Shown here: piece by piece, positions 26,507 through 36,520 of the stretch
Numbering within the stretch: position 1 is the first letter of the stretch
How the letters are laid out: every line of letters begins with the position of its first letter
NCBI GenBank assembly: GCA_030524715.1
Contig: JAUNGB010000015.1
Location: 1 to 64,000, forward strand
Length of the DNA: 64,000 nt
From: Eubacteriales bacterium
Lineage (GTDB): Bacteria > Bacillota > Clostridia > Lachnospirales > Lachnospiraceae
Direction of reading: 5' to 3'
The notes under the pieces: generated by a model
Database searches by the model: none
The model's input: the letters and a program-made list of their open reading frames with translations, nothing else
Told to the model about the DNA's origin: nothing
Translations under genes and position numbers: made by a program

Positions 26507-27834
26507 TTCTCATCTTCTCCTTTTAGTTCTTTTTCGTTTATTTTTTCGGCCCGTACCTTGTCAATGGTTTTATTCCCAAGTGAAAGGATCTTAAAACGGT
26601 AACCGTTTGCAACTATTTCTTTATCCAGATCTTTCTTCGCAGGAATATGCCCGAGAAGGGATGTCAGATAACCGTTTAAGGTTTCAAACTCCGATTCCCC
26701 GAAATCGACTTCCAGTTCCTCCGCCACATCCTCCAGATATGCCATTCCGTCGATCAGCACACTGTTGTCCTTCTGTGTACGGAAAGTATCTTCATCCTCG
26801 TCATATTCATCCAGAATATCCCCGACGATCTCCTCAAGAATATCCTCCATGGAAACAATTCCCGCAGTCTGGCCGTATTCATCCACGACAATAGCCATAT
26901 GCAGCTTCTTCGCCTGCATGGTGCGGAACAGATCTCCGATGCCCCTTGTCTCCGGAATCAACGTGGCTGTACGGATCAGACCCGGGAGCTCCTTAAGCGG
27001 TTGAAACCTTGCCCAGGAATTCTGGGTCAGAAACTTCACCGCATCCTTATAATGCACAATACCCCTGATGTCGTCCAGATCCTCTCCATAAACAGGATAA
27101 CGGGAATTCCCCTCTTCCATCATCTGGTCAACCATTTCCTTCAAAAGAATATCATGGCTGAAAGCCACCACGTTTTTGCGGTGGGTCATAATATCATGAG
27201 CTTCTGTCTCATTAAAGGAAATAATATTCTGGATCATTTCCGCTTCATTCTCTTCAATGACGCCCTGCTCATGGGCTTCATCCACAATGGATATAATTTC
27301 TTCCTCTGTAACCGTATCAGGCTCCTGGTTAATGCCTACCCCAAAAGGAACTGCCGTAATCTTGGCGATCCAGGTAATAAACTCCGTAAGCGGAAGCAGG
27401 AGCGTCACAAAAAAATGCACCAGCTTAATATAGCGGAACGCAAACTTTTCCGGATAATAAGTTCCGATTCTGCGGAATGTCAGGATTCCCAGAGCCGCAA
27501 CCAGAATCACGCAGAAAGCCGTCGCCAGGAGCAATGCGGGCAGATGCTTTATGTAGCGCCGGGAGGCATAAGTAACCCACGGCACAAGAAACGCCCCGAT
27601 ACAGATCCCCGACGCCGTAACGATCAGGGGGATCGCATTAACAAACTGCACAGGCTTATCCAGAAGATCGATCAAAAGAGCCGCCTTTTTGTCTCCCTCC
27701 TGCGCTCTCTTAAGAATATCGTTCTCGCTTACATTTTTGATCGCCGCGGCAAATCCGTAAAAAATACCGTTTAACCACAGCAGCAATAATAATATGACTA
27801 TGCCCCATAAGGGCAAACTACTGCCATCTTCCAT
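26476..27834 (-). CDS. CNNM/CBS-domain membrane protein (hemolysin-C family)
   Basis: A 452-residue protein of the CNNM/CorC group, tied in various bacteria to magnesium or cobalt efflux. The old name hemolysin is not evidence of toxicity. A DUF21 membrane domain (about 1-180, four helices) is followed by [22 protein letters not shown], a CBS pair ([50 protein letters not shown]) and a C-terminal CorC_HlyC domain (about 360-440). Its 3' end overlaps the yebC start, so the two are in one transcript. Confidence 0.9.
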   Translation of the reverse strand: MEDGSSLPLWGIVILLLLLWLNGIFYGFAAAIKNVSENDILKRAQEGDKKAALLIDLLDKPVQFVNAIPLIVTASGICIGAFLVPWVTYASRRYIKHLPALLLATAFCVILVAALGILTFRRIGTYYPEKFAFRYIKLVHFFVTLLLPLTEFITWIAKITAVPFGVGINQEPDTVTEEEIISIVDEAHEQGVIEENEAEMIQNIISFNETEAHDIMTHRKNVVAFSHDILLKEMVDQMMEEGNSRYPVYGEDLDDIRGIVHYKDAVKFLTQNSWARFQPLKELPGLIRTATLIPETRGIGDLFRTMQAKKLHMAIVVDEYGQTAGIVSMEDILEEIVGDILDEYDEDEDTFRTQKDNSVLIDGMAYLEDVAEELEVDFGESEFETLNGYLTSLLGHIPAKKDLDKEIVANGYRFKILSLGNKTIDKVRAEKINEKELKGEDEKCQDIQNSQT

Positions 27835-27934
27835 AAATTTTCTGTTTCATCCTCCGTTGCACCAGCATAGTTACTGATAAAATATAGCACTTTCCAATAG
27901 ATTCGTCAAGAATCCCCCGGTATTTTCCCATTAT

Positions 27935-28282
27935 TCAAAATGTCAGTTCCAGGCTGATCTCAAGGGCATGGTTCACTCTGTCCAGCATCACCTGGTCCAG
28001 ATGGCACACCTTATCCTTAAGCCTTCGTTTGTCAATGGTCCGAAGCTGCTCCAGAAGGATCACCGAATCCTTTTCGATCCCATAGGAGGAAGCATCGATT
28101 TCAATATGTGTCGGCAGCTTTGCCTTGTTCATTTTAGATGTAATGGCTGCGCAAATGACCGTGGGACTATGTTTGTTTCCCACATCATTCTGTATGATCA
28201 GCACCGGACGGATACCGCCCTGCTCACTGCCGACCACAGGTCTTAAATCTGCATAAAAGATATCCCCTCTTTTTATTACCAC
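27935..28282 (-). CDS. ndoA: MazF/EndoA-type mRNA interferase
   Basis: A PemK/MazF toxin, a sequence-specific endoribonuclease. About 115 residues with the family pattern [30 protein letters not shown], then [18 protein letters not shown] and [13 protein letters not shown]. The start is probably GTG 28282, eight bases after GGAG; the frame also allows GTG at 28291, one base from that site. It lies 133 bases after alr. Bacillus has alr-ndoAI-ndoA; here the gap is too short for an antitoxin gene. It may act with an antitoxin encoded elsewhere. Confidence 0.9.
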   Translation of the reverse strand: MVIKRGDIFYADLRPVVGSEQGGIRPVLIIQNDVGNKHSPTVICAAITSKMNKAKLPTHIEIDASSYGIEKDSVILLEQLRTIDKRRLKDKVCHLDQVMLDRVNHALEISLELTF

Positions 28283-28424
28283 ACAATTCACACTCCGATT
28301 CTGTCTTCGGCTCTTCGGGGCATATCATTCATCCCCGGAACCGGATTTTAGAATTAGTATTTCCACATTTTTCTTGTGTATACATGCGTGGAGGGTATTT
28401 ACTGCCTGGAACGTGTTTGAAAAG

Positions 28425-29591
28425 TCATTTATAAAAAGTTAATTCTGAGACTTCCTTCCCATTCTGAACATAAACTCTTGGAACACGCTTACTGATCTCG
28501 CAGGCAAATTCATAGGAAAAGCGCCCGGACACATCTCCAAGCTCTTCAATGCTGATAAATTCGTCCCCGTCTTTTCCGATAAGAGTCACCTCATCCCCCT
28601 GCTTTACTCCGGGGATTCCCGTCACATCCACCATAAACTGATCCATGCACACCCGTCCCAGGATCGGCGCGCGTTTCCCATGGATCAGTACGCAGCCTTT
28701 ATTGGACAAAAGCCTTGGATAACCGTCCGCATAGCCTACGGGAATGGTGGCGACACGGGCATGGCTGCCTGTCACATAGGTTCCGCCGTAGCTGACCGCC
28801 TTGCCGGGAGCCAGATTTTTCACATAGGATACATGGCTTTTCAGTTCCATAGCAGGCTCAAGCCTTACGATATCACGCTCCACTTCATCGGACGGATAAA
28901 TACCGTAAATAGTGATCCCGGCCCTTACCGCATTTAAATTCGCCTCGGGAACCCTGATAATCCCGGCGCTGTTGGAGCAATGGCGAAGAGGGATCTCCAC
29001 ACCGGCCTGCTCAAGCATGGAAGCAAACGTCAGATACCGGTCAAGCTGCACCAGCGCCGGACTTCTGTCGTATTCATCCGCTCTCGCAAAATGAGTAAAC
29101 ATTCCTTCAATCTCCAGATTGGAAAGCCTGGAAATCCGGACGATCTCCCCGATATTCTGCGGAACGTCCGCATAGCCAATGCGGGACATTCCTGTATCAA
29201 GAGCCAGATGGATATGTACGGTCTTTCCCTGACGGCATGCCTCCATATTCAGTTTTTCAGCCGTATTCAGGTCGCATACAGCAACACGGATATCCTTTGC
29301 CACCAGTTCCTCATAATATTCCTCAAAAATAAGGCCCAGTATCAAAACAGGCTTCGTCACGCCCTCCGCCCGGAGTTCCAGCGCTTCCTCCGCCGTTGCC
29401 GTGGCAAACCCCCAGATATAATCGTAATCATGAACCAAATGGGCTATGGCCGCAGCCCCGTGCCCATAGCCGTCAGCCTTAATGACAGCTATGATCTTGG
29501 TTCCTTCTGCAATCTGATTTCTCATTTCCTCAAAATTGTGTGCAATGGCATCCAGAGAAACCACTGCTTTTACTCTGCTGTATTTTTTCAT
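28425..29591 (-). CDS. alr: Alanine racemase
   Basis: A PLP enzyme interconverting L- and D-alanine for peptidoglycan. It has 388 residues. The PLP-lysine is K38 in AVIKADGYGHGA, and the second catalytic residue is the tyrosine of AVSYGGTYVT. The fold-III barrel and C-terminal beta domain (GRVCMDQFMVDVTG) are complete. The ATG overlaps the stop of nnrD by four bases with GGGAGG upstream, so it is coupled to it. ndoA follows. Confidence 0.96.
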   Translation of the reverse strand: MKKYSRVKAVVSLDAIAHNFEEMRNQIAEGTKIIAVIKADGYGHGAAAIAHLVHDYDYIWGFATATAEEALELRAEGVTKPVLILGLIFEEYYEELVAKDIRVAVCDLNTAEKLNMEACRQGKTVHIHLALDTGMSRIGYADVPQNIGEIVRISRLSNLEIEGMFTHFARADEYDRSPALVQLDRYLTFASMLEQAGVEIPLRHCSNSAGIIRVPEANLNAVRAGITIYGIYPSDEVERDIVRLEPAMELKSHVSYVKNLAPGKAVSYGGTYVTGSHARVATIPVGYADGYPRLLSNKGCVLIHGKRAPILGRVCMDQFMVDVTGIPGVKQGDEVTLIGKDGDEFISIEELGDVSGRFSYEFACEISKRVPRVYVQNGKEVSELTFYK

Positions 29592-31162
29592 ATTGTCCTC
29601 CCTTTTAACACCTCCGGAAGCATCCCAATGATGTCCCGGGCTGTCATTCCTTTAATTCCAACCTCTCTGGCAGCCATATCCCCGGCAGCGGAATGAAGGT
29701 ATACCCCAAGCGCCGCCTGAATGCCATAATCCGGCGCGTTCTGTCTGTCCGCAAAATAGTGGCAGCACACAGAAGCCAGCACCCCTGACAGCACATCCCC
29801 GCTTCCGGCAGTTGCCATTCCCGGATTTCCCGCCAGGTTTAAAAAAGTGTTTCCGGCCGCATCGGCTACAACGGTGCAGGCGTCTTTAAGTACGCACACT
29901 GCTTTTGTCTCCTTTGCCCATTGGACTGCCGCCGGCACAATGGAATCCTGGATCTCTCCGATGGTGCTGCCGCGCAGACGCGCCATCTCTCCCAAATGGG
30001 GAGTCAGTATCCAGTTTTCTCTGATATAGCTTTTCCATTCCGGATGAACCGCCAGAAGATTCAAACCGTCCGCGTCCAGGATCACAGGCTTGCCCGATTC
30101 CCCTCCATGGGACAGAAACCATTCCGCCCGTTCCCTGCTTCTTCCGGAAACTCCAAGGCCCGGGCCAACCACAAGCACATCGCACCAGTCCAGCGATTTC
30201 CGATTCTCTTCTTCCTCAAATCTGCAGGTAACCATCGCCTCGGGAAGAAGAGTCTGAAGGGGAATCCGGTTCTCTTCCACAGTCTGGATCTTCACCATCC
30301 CGGCGCCGGCGGAAAAAGCGGCTGACGCGCTTAAAAACGCCGCTCCGCACATTCCTTCAGTTCCCGCCACAATAAGCACCTTGCCGAAGGTTCCCTTATT
30401 CCCATAAGGGACTCTTAAGGGAAGCAGCTTCAGATCATCCATTTCCAGATGCCACGCAGGACTCATTTTTTTGCAGTCCTCTCCCAGCGGAGCCGTGTCT
30501 GGCGCCTCTCCGTTTTTTTCCGGAATTTCAAAAGTATCGTAAATGCCAATATCCGCCACAATGGTTTCTCCTGCGTACATCCGCCCGGGATAAAAGCACA
30601 TCCCTCTTTTGCGGAAGGCAAACGTCACGGTCAGATCTGCCCGAAAAGCGATTCCAAGCTCTTTGCCGTTGTCCCCGTCCACGCCGGAGGGGATATCGAC
30701 CGCTACCTTCCAGGCATCGGTATCGTTCATTTTATGGATCACCTGTGCATAATGCCCTTCAACCGGCCTTGCAAGCCCAACGCCGAATATGGCATCTACT
30801 ATAGTAGTATATTCACTCCATGCCGGGTTATTCACTCTGGGAACCTGATAATTCTCCGCGATTTCCCATTGTCTTCGGGTATCCTCTGTCATCCGTTCCA
30901 CAGAGCCCGCAAAATAAAGTTCTGAACGGATTCCCCGAAGGAACAGGATCCTGGCGACGGCGATACCGTCCCCGCCGTTATTTCCGCTTCCGCAGACCAC
31001 CAGAACCCTCTCCTTTTTTTCTCTGCCCTGAAATCTTTTTTCCATTTCCTCTACTGTTTTCAGCGCCGCACGTTCCATAAGCACACAGGAAGGGATCCCC
31101 TTTTCCCGGATCGTAGCCTCGTCCAGCGCCTTCATTTCCCGGCATGTCACAACTTTCTTCAT
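29588..31162 (-). CDS. nnrD: Bifunctional NAD(P)H-hydrate epimerase/dehydratase
   Basis: It repairs hydrated NADH and NADPH: the N-terminal YjeF_N domain (about 1-215) epimerises, and the C-terminal ribokinase-like domain (about 235-520) dehydrates using ADP or ATP. Seen: VCGSGNNGGDGIAVARIL, DIPSGVDGDNG, then VLIVAGTEGMCGAAFLSASAAF, PVILDADGLNLLA, LTPHLGEMARL and the nucleotide loop TAGSGDVLSGVLAS. It has 524 residues, as usual for the fused form. It is the first gene of a unit with alr. Confidence 0.94.
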   Translation of the reverse strand: MKKVVTCREMKALDEATIREKGIPSCVLMERAALKTVEEMEKRFQGREKKERVLVVCGSGNNGGDGIAVARILFLRGIRSELYFAGSVERMTEDTRRQWEIAENYQVPRVNNPAWSEYTTIVDAIFGVGLARPVEGHYAQVIHKMNDTDAWKVAVDIPSGVDGDNGKELGIAFRADLTVTFAFRKRGMCFYPGRMYAGETIVADIGIYDTFEIPEKNGEAPDTAPLGEDCKKMSPAWHLEMDDLKLLPLRVPYGNKGTFGKVLIVAGTEGMCGAAFLSASAAFSAGAGMVKIQTVEENRIPLQTLLPEAMVTCRFEEEENRKSLDWCDVLVVGPGLGVSGRSRERAEWFLSHGGESGKPVILDADGLNLLAVHPEWKSYIRENWILTPHLGEMARLRGSTIGEIQDSIVPAAVQWAKETKAVCVLKDACTVVADAAGNTFLNLAGNPGMATAGSGDVLSGVLASVCCHYFADRQNAPDYGIQAALGVYLHSAAGDMAAREVGIKGMTARDIIGMLPEVLKGRTI

Positions 31163-31204
31163 ACTGTCACCTGATTTCTGATTTATTTTTTTACAAGAAG
31201 AAAA

Positions 31205-31249
31205 GCTGCCGCCAAAATCCCGCAGATGACCAGGGATTTTGGCAGCAGC
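31205..31249 (-). terminator. Rho-independent terminator of rex
   Basis: GCTGCTGCCAAAATCCC (minus, 31249-31233) pairs with GGGATTTTGGCGGCAGC (31221-31205) with one G-U pair, followed by TTTTCTTCTT. It lies 118 bases after the rex stop and before nnrD. Confidence 0.85.
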
Positions 31250-31366
31250 CCATTCTCTCGCTCACACAGACATTCAAGACCCGCCTGTGAGTTTAAAGCG
31301 TGTTTCAAACATGCTCTGGAGCGGGATCCGGGTCAGCAGCGCTGACACAATTCCAAACCGAATCCC

Positions 31367-32026
31367 TTACGGAGCATCAGGCTTCTCGATATGCTCCTGG
31401 CGGTATTGACTTAAATTATAGGACAACGTCATAAGACTCTCTGAAAGATGGACATTTTCCACGATCACATCATCCGGCGCATCCAGATCAATATGCGCAA
31501 AATTCCAGATAGCCTTAATTCCATTCTCAATCAGAATATTAGCCATCTCTTTCGCCTTGTTCTTCGGTAACGTAAGAATTGCAATATCCACCTGATTCTC
31601 CTTCAGGAAAAACGGCAGTTCACTGAGCATCTGGATCTCAATCCCCCGAACGGCAATTCCCTCAAGCACAGGATTGACGTCAAAAATCCCTACCAGCTTA
31701 AAGCCTCTTTTCTCAAAATCCACGTAATTGGCAAGCGCCTGCCCCAGATTACCTGCTCCCAGAATGATCATGGGGTGCGTCGTATCCAGACCCAGGATCT
31801 TACCGATCTCCGTATAAAGGTATTTAACATTATATCCGTATCCCTGCTGCCCGAACCCGCCGAAATTATTCAGGTCCTGCCGGATCTGAGACGCAGTCAC
31901 ACGCATTTTTTTACTAAGATCATTGGATGAGATCCGTTCTACATTCTCTTCCATCAGTTCTCCCAGGTAACGGTAATAGCGCGGCAGCCGTTTGATCACC
32001 GCTCTGGAAATCTCTTTTGCCTCCAC
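31367..32026 (-). CDS. rex: Redox-sensing transcriptional repressor Rex
   Basis: It senses the NADH/NAD ratio and represses fermentation and NADH-oxidising genes. The N-terminal winged helix (about 1-80: SRAVIKRLPRYYRYL, SSNDLSKKMRVTASQIRQDLNNFG) precedes a Rossmann domain with IILGAGNLGQALANY and the C-terminal swapped helix. It has about 219 residues. The start codon is non-ATG: GTG 32026 (eight bases from GGAGGG) or TTG 32029 (five bases). A strong promoter lies just upstream and a terminator downstream, so it is monocistronic. Confidence 0.96.
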   Translation of the reverse strand: MEAKEISRAVIKRLPRYYRYLGELMEENVERISSNDLSKKMRVTASQIRQDLNNFGGFGQQGYGYNVKYLYTEIGKILGLDTTHPMIILGAGNLGQALANYVDFEKRGFKLVGIFDVNPVLEGIAVRGIEIQMLSELPFFLKENQVDIAILTLPKNKAKEMANILIENGIKAIWNFAHIDLDAPDDVIVENVHLSESLMTLSYNLSQYRQEHIEKPDAP

Positions 32027-32056
32027 CAAATATTCCCTCCTTATGATACTATGTCA

Positions 32057-32085
32057 ATTATAACGAAATGATATTTTCTTGTCAA
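32057..32085 (-). promoter_or_regulatory. Sigma-A promoter of rex
   Basis: Minus strand TTGACA (32085-32080), exactly 17 bases, TATAAT (32062-32057): a perfect consensus. It is back to back with the ABC-F promoter. Confidence 0.9.
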
Positions 32086-32147
32086 TCAAACTTGGGCCAT
32101 ATTCACAAATTTTTCGAGTTTTTTTGCAAATAATCACGAAATTTTTC

Positions 32148-32175
32148 TTTACAAACTCACCGTTTCCGTTATAAT
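32148..32175 (+). promoter_or_regulatory. Sigma-A promoter of the ABC-F gene
   Basis: TTTACA (32148-32153), 16 bases, TATAAT (32170-32175), on the plus strand, with a leader of about 65 nt to the ATG. Confidence 0.78.
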
Positions 32176-32248
32176 TGAACGCAGGTAAGCAAAGCGGATG
32201 CCAATGTCCGCTTTACAAAGATAAGTCAAAAATTTTGGAGGAACTTAT

Positions 32249-34156
32249 ATGATTTTATCATGTCAGAATATTTGCAAATCCTTTGGCGAAAAAGTGATTC
32301 TGCATGACGCATCCTTTCATATAGAAGAACGGGAAAAAGCTGCCCTCATCGGCAACAACGGCGCAGGCAAGACTACTCTCCTGCGCATTATCATGCAGGA
32401 ACTGCCCTCCGATTCCGGAACGGTAGTCCTTTCCAAAGACAAAAATATCGGCTATCTGGCACAGTATCAGGATATTCACGGACACCATACCATCTATGAC
32501 GAGCTTCTGACCACCAAGCAGTATCTTCTGGATATGGAAGCACATATGCGTACCATCGAGCAGGAAATGAAGGCCGCTTCCGGCGAACGCCTGGAGGGGC
32601 TGATGAATACTTATACACGGCTCACCCACAAATTTGAGTTAGAAAACGGCTATGCCTACCGCAGCGAAATCACCGGCGTATTAAAAGGCCTCGGATTCGG
32701 GGAAGAGGATTTCACAAAACAGATCGAAGCCCTCTCCGGCGGCCAGAAAACCCGTGTGGCCCTCGGCAAGCTTCTGATCTCCAAGCCGGACGTCCTGCTT
32801 CTCGACGAGCCCACCAACCATTTGGATATGGAGAGCATCGCATGGTTGGAAACCTACCTTTTAAATTATCCCGGAGCCGTATTTATCGTTTCCCATGACC
32901 GTTATTTCCTGGACAAGGTCGTTACCAAGGTTGTGGAAATCGAGGCCGGGGAAATGCGGACGTACAGCGGGAATTACTCCGCCTTTGCCCTTAAAAAGGC
33001 ACAGATCCGCGACGCCCAGTACAAGGCCTATTTAAATCAGCAAAGAGAGATCAAACACCAGGAGGCAGTCATTGCCAAACTGAAATCCTTTAACCGTGAA
33101 AAGTCCATCAGGCGTGCGGAAAGCCGTGAAAAAATGCTGGATAAGATCCAGCGTCTGGACAAGCCCGCAGAAATCCAGAACCAGATGCGTCTTTCTCTGG
33201 AGCCGCATTTTGTCAGCGGAAGCGACGTACTGACTGTGGAGGACTTATCCAAAAGCTTTCCGGGCCAGACATTATTCAGAAATATCTCCTTTGAGATCAA
33301 GCGCGGGGAACGGGTGGCCCTCATCGGAAACAACGGAACCGGAAAAACCACCATGCTGAAGATCCTGAACGGGCTTCTTCCGGCAGATACAGGCAGATTC
33401 ACCCTCGGCTCCAAGGTCCACATCGGATATTACGACCAGGAACACCACGTTCTCCACATGGAGAAAACAGTATTTCAGGAGATTTCCGATACCTACCCCA
33501 CTCTCACGGAAACGGAGATCCGAAATATGCTGGCGGCCTTTTTGTTCACAGGAGACGATGTTTTCAAAGAAATTTCCTCTCTTTCCGGCGGGGAACGCGG
33601 ACGGGTCTCCCTTGCAAAGCTGATGCTCTCAGAAGCAAACTTTCTGATCCTGGACGAGCCCACCAACCATCTTGACATCGCCTCCAAGGAAATCCTGGAA
33701 GAAGCGCTGAACAGCTATACAGGGACTGTATTTTACGTTTCCCACGACCGTTATTTCATCAACCAGACCGCTACCAGGATTCTGGATCTGACCAACCAGG
33801 CGATCGTAAATTATATCGGCGACTATGATTATTATCTGGAAAAGCATGAAGAACTGACCGAAAAGTTCGCCCCCGGACAGGCTGCGGAGGCCGCTATAGA
33901 ACAGGTTTCTGAAAGCAAGCTTTCCTGGCAGCAGCAAAAGGAAGAGCAGGCGCGCCAGAGGAAACGTGAAAACGAACTGAAAAAGACAGAGCAGCGTATC
34001 GAAGAGCTGGAAGGCCGCGACAGGGAGATCGACGAGACGCTGGCGCTTCCGGACGTCTGTACAAATGTGGCAAAATGTACGGAACTGAGCCGGGAAAAAG
34101 AAGCTATTGCAAAAGAGCTGGAAGAGCTTTACGAAAAATGGGAAGAGCTTGCCTGA
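32249..34156 (+). CDS. ABC-F family ATPase (ribosome-acting)
   Basis: A 635-residue cytoplasmic protein with two ABC domains and no membrane part. First domain: Walker A GNNGAGKTTLL, signature LSGGQKTRVALGKLL, Walker B VLLLDEPTNHLD. A charged linker near residues 235-300 (YKAYLNQQREIKHQEAVIAKL) follows. Second domain: GNNGTGKTTML, LSGGERGRVSLAKLML, LILDEPTNHLD. A C-terminal coiled coil covers about 550-635. ABC-F proteins bind the ribosomal E site; some give antibiotic protection. I cannot tell a housekeeping factor (YdiF-like) from a resistance factor by sequence alone. GGAGG lies 9 bases before the ATG. It is the only large plus-strand gene in the first 36 kb. Confidence 0.92.
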   Translation: MILSCQNICKSFGEKVILHDASFHIEEREKAALIGNNGAGKTTLLRIIMQELPSDSGTVVLSKDKNIGYLAQYQDIHGHHTIYDELLTTKQYLLDMEAHMRTIEQEMKAASGERLEGLMNTYTRLTHKFELENGYAYRSEITGVLKGLGFGEEDFTKQIEALSGGQKTRVALGKLLISKPDVLLLDEPTNHLDMESIAWLETYLLNYPGAVFIVSHDRYFLDKVVTKVVEIEAGEMRTYSGNYSAFALKKAQIRDAQYKAYLNQQREIKHQEAVIAKLKSFNREKSIRRAESREKMLDKIQRLDKPAEIQNQMRLSLEPHFVSGSDVLTVEDLSKSFPGQTLFRNISFEIKRGERVALIGNNGTGKTTMLKILNGLLPADTGRFTLGSKVHIGYYDQEHHVLHMEKTVFQEISDTYPTLTETEIRNMLAAFLFTGDDVFKEISSLSGGERGRVSLAKLMLSEANFLILDEPTNHLDIASKEILEEALNSYTGTVFYVSHDRYFINQTATRILDLTNQAIVNYIGDYDYYLEKHEELTEKFAPGQAAEAAIEQVSESKLSWQQQKEEQARQRKRENELKKTEQRIEELEGRDREIDETLALPDVCTNVAKCTELSREKEAIAKELEELYEKWEELA

Positions 34157-34180
34157 AGGGCAGCCATGCTCTTCTCACAA

Positions 34181-34216
34181 AAACGGGAATGATCCCCTCC
34201 GGAACCATTCCCGTTT
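34181..34216. terminator. Bidirectional terminator between ABC-F gene and icd
   Basis: AAACGGGAATG (34181-34191) pairs with CATTCCCGTTT (34206-34216). T-rich sequence follows on both strands (TTTATTT on plus; TTTTG on minus), as suits two converging genes. Confidence 0.85.
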
Positions 34217-34228
34217 ATTTCCTTCTGC

Positions 34229-35437
34229 TTATAAAAGCCCTTCCAGTTCTTCTTTCACAGCCAGAATGAAATCACGGCTGTTCAGGACCACCGGATTCTC
34301 CAGAGTGGTGATAAGAGCAAGATCCTTTGTCATTTTGCCGGACTCGATAACTGCCAGCGTCGCCTGCTCCAGCTTATCCGCAAATGCAGAAAGAGCAGTA
34401 TTGCCGTCAAGCTCGCCGCGCTTGCGCAGGGCTCCGCTCCATGCAAAGATCGTCGCCACAGAATTGGTGGAGGTTTCCTTCCCCTCCAGATGACGGTAAT
34501 AATGTCTCTGAACCGTTCCATGGGCCGCCTCATATTCATAGTAGCCATGAGGGGATACCAGAACAGAGGTCATCATCGCAAGGGAGCCGAATGCAGAGGA
34601 CACCATATCGCTCATAACATCGCCGTCATAGTTCTTACATGCCCAGATAAAGCCGCCTTCCGCCTTCATCACGCGGGCCACGATATCATCGATCAGGCTG
34701 TAGAAATATGTCAGGCCGGCCGCCTCAAATTTCTCTTTAAATTCGTTCTCATAAATCTGCGCAAAAATTTCCTTAAACTTACTGTCATAGGTCTTGGAGA
34801 TGGTATCCTTTGCCCCGAACCACACATCCTGCTTCGTATCCAGCGCATAATTAAAGCAGCTTCTTGCAAAACTCTCAATGGAAGCCTCCATGTTATGCAT
34901 TCCCATGGCTACGCCGGGAGCTTTAAACTCCTGTACCAGGGCGCGTTTCTCTTCCCCGTCGTTGCTGGTATAAACCAATTCCACCTTACCCGGTTTGTCA
35001 ATATAAAATTCTGTATTTTTGTAAATATCGCCGTAGGCATGACGGGCAAGCGTGATAGGCTTTTTCCAGTTTCTTACACATGGTTCGATTCCCTTCACCA
35101 CGATAGGCGCGCGGAAAACCGTTCCGTCCAGGATGGCACGGATGGTTCCGTTAGGGCTTTTGTACATTTTCTTCAGGCTGTACTCGTCCATTCTTGCTTT
35201 ATTTGGAGTAATGGTCGCACATTTTACGGCCACACCGTATTTCTTCGTTGCCTCCGCCGCGTCGACAGTTACCTGATCGTCTGTTTCGTTACGGTGGATC
35301 AGTCCAAGGTCATAGTATTCCGTGTTAAGCTCCACATAAGGAAGAAGGAGTTCATCCTTGATCATCTGCCAGAGAATCCTGGTCATTTCATCCCCGTCCA
35401 TCTCTACGAGAGGCGTCTGCATTTTAATTTTTTCCAT
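34229..35437 (-). CDS. icd: NADP-dependent isocitrate dehydrogenase (eukaryote-like type)
   Basis: It oxidatively decarboxylates isocitrate to 2-oxoglutarate. About 402 residues, of the homodimeric type found in eukaryotes and some anaerobes, not the E. coli type: [15 protein letters not shown] start, [57 protein letters not shown] and [27 protein letters not shown]. The start is ATG 35437; in-frame codons up to 35500 lie within the promoter at 35472-35500. It provides 2-oxoglutarate and NADPH for biosynthesis in anaerobes. Confidence 0.95.
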   Translation of the reverse strand: MEKIKMQTPLVEMDGDEMTRILWQMIKDELLLPYVELNTEYYDLGLIHRNETDDQVTVDAAEATKKYGVAVKCATITPNKARMDEYSLKKMYKSPNGTIRAILDGTVFRAPIVVKGIEPCVRNWKKPITLARHAYGDIYKNTEFYIDKPGKVELVYTSNDGEEKRALVQEFKAPGVAMGMHNMEASIESFARSCFNYALDTKQDVWFGAKDTISKTYDSKFKEIFAQIYENEFKEKFEAAGLTYFYSLIDDIVARVMKAEGGFIWACKNYDGDVMSDMVSSAFGSLAMMTSVLVSPHGYYEYEAAHGTVQRHYYRHLEGKETSTNSVATIFAWSGALRKRGELDGNTALSAFADKLEQATLAVIESGKMTKDLALITTLENPVVLNSRDFILAVKEELEGLL

Positions 35438-35471
35438 ATTGTATTGTTTCCCCTTTCTGAATACATTTACC

Positions 35472-35500
35472 ATTGTAGCCGAAAACCCCTTTTCCGTCAA
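35472..35500 (-). promoter_or_regulatory. Sigma-A promoter of icd
   Basis: Minus strand TTGACG (35500-35495), 17 bases, TACAAT (35477-35472). It fixes the icd start downstream of 35465. Confidence 0.75.
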
Positions 35501-35546
35501 CGCTTTTGTACGTTACCACAACAGTTTCATGCAATATAGCTGAAAA

Positions 35547-36383
35547 TCAAAGGGATAAAAACTTTTTACAGTTAAATTTGCCCCACCCCTGCTGGTTTCT
35601 GGGCAGTCCCAGGTCGTCGGTGCTGTCCCGCAGCATCATTTTTATTTCCACATTGGTAAGCCCGGGATTCTTCTCCAGCATCAGGGCAATAGCCCCCGAA
35701 ACAAGAGGGGTGGACATGGATGTCCCGCTTTTTGTCCCATAGGGAAAATCCGGCCCCGGAGCACAGGCGGTTATCCTGTTCCCCGGAGCCACCAGATCCG
35801 GCTTACAGACACACTCGAAGGTCGGTCCCCGCCCGGAAACCGCTGATTTTCCCTCCAGCATATCGCTGGATCCCACCGTGATCACCTTCCGGCTGCTTCC
35901 GGGAGCAGTGATACTGCCCGGCCGCGGTCCCTGGTTTCCGGCTGCCGCCACCACCACAAGACCTGAGTCCCACAACGCTTCTACTCCCCGGATCAGAGCC
36001 TCATGCTCATTTCTTGTCTTATACGTTGTTCCCACGGAAATATTAACGATACGGATCCCGTATTTCTCATAATTCCGCCGAAGCCATTCAAAAGCCCGCA
36101 GCAAATCCTCCTTATTGCCGTTCCCAAAACGGTCCAGTACCTTCAGTCCGATCAGCCCGCACCCGGGCGCCATGCCCCGGTATTTCCCGCCCGAAGCCCT
36201 TCCGTCTCCTCCCAGGATTCCCGCCACATGGGTACCGTGGCCGTTATCATCATAGGGATATTTTTTATAAGATAAAAAGTCCGCAAAGGCCCGGATACGG
36301 TTTGCAAAATCCCGGTGAGGATACAATCCGGTATCCAGAATCGCGACTCCAACGCCTTTTCCTGTATACACTGACTCGCTCAT
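35547..36383 (-). CDS. S8 subtilisin-like protease, no signal peptide
   Basis: A 278-residue serine protease. The triad is intact: Asp in ILDTGLYPH (near residue 17), His in DDNGHGTHVAGILGG, Ser in SGTSMSTPLVSGAIALML, with the oxyanion Asn in AAAGNQGP. The start is ATG 36383, seven bases after AGGAG, which leaves neither a signal peptide nor a propeptide, so I infer an intracellular subtilase. The frame extends upstream to a TTG at 36449 without a ribosome site. It diverges from the small membrane protein gene. Confidence 0.88.
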   Translation of the reverse strand: MSESVYTGKGVGVAILDTGLYPHRDFANRIRAFADFLSYKKYPYDDNGHGTHVAGILGGDGRASGGKYRGMAPGCGLIGLKVLDRFGNGNKEDLLRAFEWLRRNYEKYGIRIVNISVGTTYKTRNEHEALIRGVEALWDSGLVVVAAAGNQGPRPGSITAPGSSRKVITVGSSDMLEGKSAVSGRGPTFECVCKPDLVAPGNRITACAPGPDFPYGTKSGTSMSTPLVSGAIALMLEKNPGLTNVEIKMMLRDSTDDLGLPRNQQGWGKFNCKKFLSL

Positions 36384-36455
36384 ATCCCGTCTCCTGATTT
36401 TCTTTACAATTAATTTATTCAAAGACATGCCGGAGCGTGTTTTTAACAAAAAAAT

Positions 36456-36484
36456 GTATACTTTACATAAAACTGCCTATACTA
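36456..36484 (+). promoter_or_regulatory. Possible forespore-type promoter for the 49-residue protein
   Basis: GTATA (36456-36460), 17 bases, TATACTA (36478-36484), similar to the sigma-G/F pattern and with the same layout as the element at 6328-6356. The first -10 base is off consensus. Weak evidence by itself. Confidence 0.3.
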
Positions 36485-36520
36485 TCATTAGAAAACCTGC
36501 AACTGACAAGGAGGATTTTT

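Noticed and set aside
34490-35539. A 349-codon plus-strand frame opposite icd
   Set aside because: Antisense to a clear isocitrate dehydrogenase; composition typical of a shadow frame.
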